From a bacterium SCSIO 12643 (GTDB lineage Bacteria; Bacteroidota; Bacteroidia; Flavobacteriales_G; Salibacteraceae), in assembly GCA_024398135.1 (NCBI GenBank), contig CP073750.1, positions 1,860,001-1,924,000 of the forward strand: DNA of 64,000 bases. The letters are read 5' to 3'. Positions 61,043 to 64,000 of this stretch are shown piece after piece. The notes under the pieces were generated by a model. That model ran no database searches. It had not been told where the DNA came from and worked only from the letters and a program-made list of their open reading frames with translations. Within the stretch, counting starts at the first letter, position 1. Each line of letters opens with the position of its first letter. Made by a program: the position numbers and the translations under genes.

Positions 61043-61489
61043 TTAAAAACGGACTTTATTGAAAGTTCCGGTAACATGATAATCATATGCCTGATAATTG
61101 TGAGCGCCTTCTGCCGTAAGATCAAATCGACCTGAGATAATGCGATTAATCGTATCAAATGTGGTGATGGTTACCGAACCAGAACCGCCCTTGTTGATTT
61201 CCTGAAACCATAAGCTGACTTCTCCCGGATAATCATATTTTTTGGTGGTAATCCGTCCTGTATCCGTTTGCATATGAATAGTGAAATCGCCATTAAATTG
61301 GAGGTCTAATTTTTCATAGGAATGATATGCCCCAATTTTATGATTTCGCCCCATAGCGTTTGTACATCTATCTTGACCGGAGACCTGTATGGGAGCATTT
61401 TTTTCACACTGAAAACCTTCATCTTCGGATTGTAAAAGATCACATGAACCTAAAATTAATAGCGGTAATAAAACGAATAAAAACTTCAT
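61043..61489 (-). CDS. Small lipoprotein of unknown function
   Basis: A 148-residue protein with a lipoprotein signal (MKFLFVLLPLLILGSC, lipobox LGSC, lipidated C16). Two further cysteines (FQCEKN and DRCTNA) could form a disulphide. The mature domain has strands such as KLDLQFNGDFTIHM and a C-terminal IISGRFDLTAEG, then YHVTGTFNKVRF, which recalls the small beta-sandwich lipoproteins of the DUF6252 kind, but I would not assign it. It lies four bases after the outer-membrane protein gene and is presumably co-transcribed with it. Confidence 0.75.
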   Translation of the reverse strand: MKFLFVLLPLLILGSCDLLQSEDEGFQCEKNAPIQVSGQDRCTNAMGRNHKIGAYHSYEKLDLQFNGDFTIHMQTDTGRITTKKYDYPGEVSLWFQEINKGGSGSVTITTFDTINRIISGRFDLTAEGAHNYQAYDYHVTGTFNKVRF

Positions 61490-61493
61490 AACT

Positions 61494-62405
61494 CTATTTT
61501 TTAATGATGGTTAAGCCAATACCACCTTGTAAGAAAAATCCGGTGTAAGGTTTGATTCCGGTTTCGAACATATAACACATTCCAAAAGTTTTGTTGGTTT
61601 TGGATTTTGGGTCAATTTGGAACAGTTTAATTCCAATTCGTGCGCCTAAAGGGCCTTTTTTACTTAATGATGTGACTACATCAGTTACATCATTGCCACT
61701 CATATCTTCCCATTTGTTGGATGGCAGAACCATGAGATCGAAATAGAAATCTCTCCCAGCAGAATTAAACTGACTTCCATAAGTGTCGGTTTTTACAAAT
61801 AAACTCGTAAGGGTTCTAATTCCAATACCAGCATAAAGTCCGGCTGTTTTGTAGTTGACAAAATTGGAGTTGTTGTTTAGGTCTTTAAAGCCTTCCAGAT
61901 ATTCTAAACTATTTCCGGTAGACTTTCTATAGAACCCTCCTCGCAGCATATATTGTCTTCTTCTTTCTGCAGGAATGGTAATAGATTTAGTGGATGTAGT
62001 TCGAGTACCATCCCAGTTATCAGTTTCTTTACGATCGAGTATAACAACTGTTTTCTTTTTAACCACTTTGTTACTGAAAATGAGATAACCTCCTAACTCT
62101 ATTTCCAAATTGGGATTGAAGTTTTCTTCTTCTAAAAGTCCTACGTTAAATAGACTTCTTCTTAAAGTGAATTGTGCTCCCACAAACGATGGCAGTATTT
62201 CTACATGCCCCCAAACACCCACATTAAATGAAAGAGGGGCAATTATATCGTGTTGCATCATTTCCAAATGAAGTAGATCGGTATTGATGCTCACCATGGG
62301 AGACTTTTTAGTCTCGTTGGAGGTGATCGTATAGTTTATTTGTTGTGATAGCAGTGATGAAAGCGGTACGATACATATGACAAAGAGTGTGATAAATTTT
62401 TTCAT
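61494..62405 (-). CDS. Outer-membrane protein of unknown function
   Basis: A 303-residue protein with signal peptide MKKFITLFVICIVPLSSLLS. The mature part has beta-strand-like segments separated by charged loops (VGVWGHVEILPSFVGAQFT, IELGGYLIFSNK, KTAGLYAGIGIRTLTSLFV, LGARIGIKLFQID, GFFLQGGIGLTII) and looks like an outer-membrane barrel. No family is recognised. The ATG at 62405 is preferred because it gives a proper signal peptide; the frame is open from a TTG upstream. It is divergent from the response regulator gene. Confidence 0.75.
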   Translation of the reverse strand: MKKFITLFVICIVPLSSLLSQQINYTITSNETKKSPMVSINTDLLHLEMMQHDIIAPLSFNVGVWGHVEILPSFVGAQFTLRRSLFNVGLLEEENFNPNLEIELGGYLIFSNKVVKKKTVVILDRKETDNWDGTRTTSTKSITIPAERRRQYMLRGGFYRKSTGNSLEYLEGFKDLNNNSNFVNYKTAGLYAGIGIRTLTSLFVKTDTYGSQFNSAGRDFYFDLMVLPSNKWEDMSGNDVTDVVTSLSKKGPLGARIGIKLFQIDPKSKTNKTFGMCYMFETGIKPYTGFFLQGGIGLTIIKK

Positions 62406-62458
62406 GAGAATGCTAATTTTTTGTTTCAACAAAGATTTAGCGCTTTGGGAAGGGTTAC

Positions 62459-62478
62459 AATACGCAAGATTGCGTATT
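62459..62478. promoter_or_regulatory. Palindrome in the divergent region before the response regulator gene
   Basis: AATACGCAAGATTGCGTATT is a 9-base inverted repeat with a 2-base centre, followed by T6. It sits between two divergent starts (62405 minus, 62529 plus), a place where an operator is more likely than a terminator. It could be a site for the NarL-type regulator encoded next to it. Confidence 0.4.
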
Positions 62479-62528
62479 TTTTAATCGTGGAACTACCGTT
62501 TAATTTGTATCCATAAAATTGAACACGT

Positions 62529-63173
62529 ATGATGAATATTATAATAACCGAAGATTTACCGCAATTGGCTTTGGCTTTGAGAAACAAGGTCGAGTTAGCT
62601 CCCGAGTTTAAAGTGAAGCACATGGCAAAGAATGGTAAAGATCTGGTGACTTATTTACAGAAAGATCATCAGGTTGATGTGATTCTAATGGATATTAATA
62701 TGCCTATAATGAATGGTATTGATGCGACACGGATTGTATCCGAAAGGTGGCCGGCAATAAAAATTGTTATGTGTACTGTATTTGATGATGAGTACTATCT
62801 TTTCGATGCGATCATGGCAGGTGCCAGTGGCTATTTATTAAAAGAAGAGCCTCCGGCAAAAATCCATAAATCTATCTATGAAGCATTAGAAGGTGGTGCA
62901 CCAATGAGTGCAGAAATTGCGAAAAAATCGTTGAACCTAATTCGAAAAGGAACTCCTAAGAAGGAAAAGAATATTGCTGAAGAATATAATTTAACAACTC
63001 GTGAGCACGAGATTTTGGTAGCTTTATCAAAAGGTTTGAGTTATGAGCAAATAGCTAGTAATTTGTATATTAGCTACGGTACTGTAAGAAAACATGTCGA
63101 AAACTGTTACCGAAAATTAAGAGTGCATTCTAAGGTAGAGGCCATTAATAAACTCAATACATCTAATGATTAG
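62529..63173 (+). CDS. NarL/FixJ-family response regulator
   Basis: A 214-residue two-component regulator. The receiver domain (residues 2-120) has acidic residues E8-D9, phospho-acceptor D55 (LMDINMP), T82 in the VMCTVFDD switch and K105 in YLLKEE. The LuxR-type DNA-binding domain fills residues 147-210 (LTTREHEILVALSKGLSYEQI, SNLYISYGTVRKHVENCYRKL). The next gene, encoding a TPR protein that in Bacteroidota is usually a histidine kinase, begins seven bases before its stop codon, so both are translationally coupled. A perfect palindrome lies about 50 bases upstream. Confidence 0.92.
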   Translation: MMNIIITEDLPQLALALRNKVELAPEFKVKHMAKNGKDLVTYLQKDHQVDVILMDINMPIMNGIDATRIVSERWPAIKIVMCTVFDDEYYLFDAIMAGASGYLLKEEPPAKIHKSIYEALEGGAPMSAEIAKKSLNLIRKGTPKKEKNIAEEYNLTTREHEILVALSKGLSYEQIASNLYISYGTVRKHVENCYRKLRVHSKVEAINKLNTSND

Positions 63174-64000
63174 ATTTATAATTTTCCTTTTGGTATTAAG
63201 TCCGGTATATGCCGTGGGATCTGATGAAGATGCTAAGCGATTGGATGAATTAGAACAACTGGCCCGAACATCATATCGTACTCAAATTGACTCTTCTATT
63301 TATTATGCGCGTGAGATTACGACATACGATTCGAATGCCTATGATACATCATATGCCTTTGCGTTGAATTGGTTGGGGATATGTTACATGAATAAAGGTT
63401 TATCTGATACTGCAAACATGTGGTTTGAAAAGGCCATTGATTTTGCCCGGAGCAGAAGCATTTTTGATATCGTAAATAAAGCATACCTGAATCGGAGTAT
63501 CAATTACTTTGGTCAGGGAGATTATCAAAAAGCTTTAGATCAAAGTTTTAATGCTTTAGAAAGCTTTCACAAAACCGGAGACACCATTGGAGAAGCGCAT
63601 GCGAGCTATAATATTGCCAATGCGTTTAATCGATTAGAACGATACGAAGAAGCAAAAGAGTACTATCATAAGGCGGAGAAAACCTATCAAAATTTAAATC
63701 CGAAATGGAGCCTGGCTAATGTGTACAATGCCTTGGGTACAGTTCATAATTTTAACGAGGCGTATGATTCCGCTATATATTATTTCAACCAAAGTATAGA
63801 TATAAAAGTCGCTGGTGGAGCTGAAGTCTATTGTGCTTCGGAGTATAACAATTTAGCCAGCATCTATGAAATCCAGGGAGATGTAGAAAAATCAAAGAAC
63901 TATTATATTAAATCGTATCAGGCCGCAGAGTATAGGGGAAATTATGCGGTGATGGGGAATAGTCTCCACAATCTGGGACTTCTGTATTACAACCAAAAAC
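63167..64000 (+). CDS. Exported TPR protein, probably a sensor histidine kinase, cut by the window end
   Basis: A reading frame opens at the ATG at 63167, overlaps the regulator gene by seven bases and runs open to the window end (278 codons seen). It begins with a signal peptide or signal anchor (MIRFIIFLLVLSPVYA) and continues with tandem tetratricopeptide repeats, recognisable by Y-x-x-A-L/K-x-x-F/Y and A-x-x-Y/F-x-x-A patterns such as GDYQKALDQSFNALESF and YEEAKEYYHKAEKTYQNL. In Bacteroidota, periplasmic TPR arrays of this kind are usually followed by one transmembrane helix and a HisKA_3/HATPase domain, and are encoded beside NarL-type regulators. The kinase part lies outside the window, so this is an inference. 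Confidence 0.82.

Noticed and set aside
1-64000. CRISPR array, cas genes, rRNA genes or prophage
   Set aside because: No regularly spaced direct repeats, no cas, capsid, terminase or portal-like proteins, and no rRNA-like sequence were seen on either strand.

Overview
The window looks like a chromosomal stretch from a member of the Bacteroidota, most likely a marine-type Flavobacteriia or Cryomorphaceae/Crocinitomicaceae relative. The evidence is low GC, many large secreted proteins with type IX secretion (T9SS) C-terminal sorting domains, a TonB-dependent receptor with a carboxypeptidase-like N-terminal domain, DUF3667 and DUF5686 proteins, a one-subunit cytochrome b succinate dehydrogenase, a lack of Shine-Dalgarno sequences, and many upstream TAnnTTTG boxes, the -7 element of Bacteroidota promoters. 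The species cannot be named from the sequence.

Layout. 0-4.5 kb: a small membrane protein, a MORN-repeat protein, rpiB, a small secreted protein and a PfkB sugar kinase. 4.6-9.7 kb: a tRNA-Asn, then an accessory region with a DDE transposase, a ParE-type toxin/antitoxin pair, an orphan RHS core protein with a following membrane protein, decayed coding fragments and three copies of a repeat that starts CAGCGCAACCCACGGATTAG. 9.7-12.2 kb: O-antigen ligase and Wzz-like genes. 12.3-29 kb: a DUF3667 protein, a lamin-tail T9SS protein, two amidohydrolase-like genes, a DUF5686 outer-membrane protein, an MscS channel, an aminopeptidase P and a Na/Pi cotransporter. 29-35 kb, minus strand: TonB receptor, phosphodiesterase lipoprotein, GlcNAc-type kinase and pfkA. 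35-41.5 kb: two more large lamin-tail secreted proteins. 41.7-44.5 kb: rpoN, a PAP2-like membrane protein and an outer-membrane barrel. 44.6-53.8 kb: four tandem paralogues of a ~750-residue VCBS/FG-GAP T9SS protein. 53.8-61 kb: lipid kinase, ABC-F ATPase, Crp/Fnr regulator and sdhCAB. 61-64 kb: a lipoprotein and an outer-membrane protein, divergent from a NarL-type response regulator and a TPR protein cut by the window end.

Most of the window is ordinary core metabolism and surface biology. Two parts deserve a second look. The first is 4.73-9.64 kb, where each repeat copy lies shortly after a terminator and two of the three copies run up to the start of a related gene head. This suggests a cassette-like [repeat - gene - terminator] unit linked to an orphan RHS tip. 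The second is the four-gene VCBS array. Several genes also have a TAnnTTTG box 4-7 bases before the ATG, which predicts leaderless or nearly leaderless mRNAs. No CRISPR array, rRNA, phage or site-specific recombinase gene was seen.
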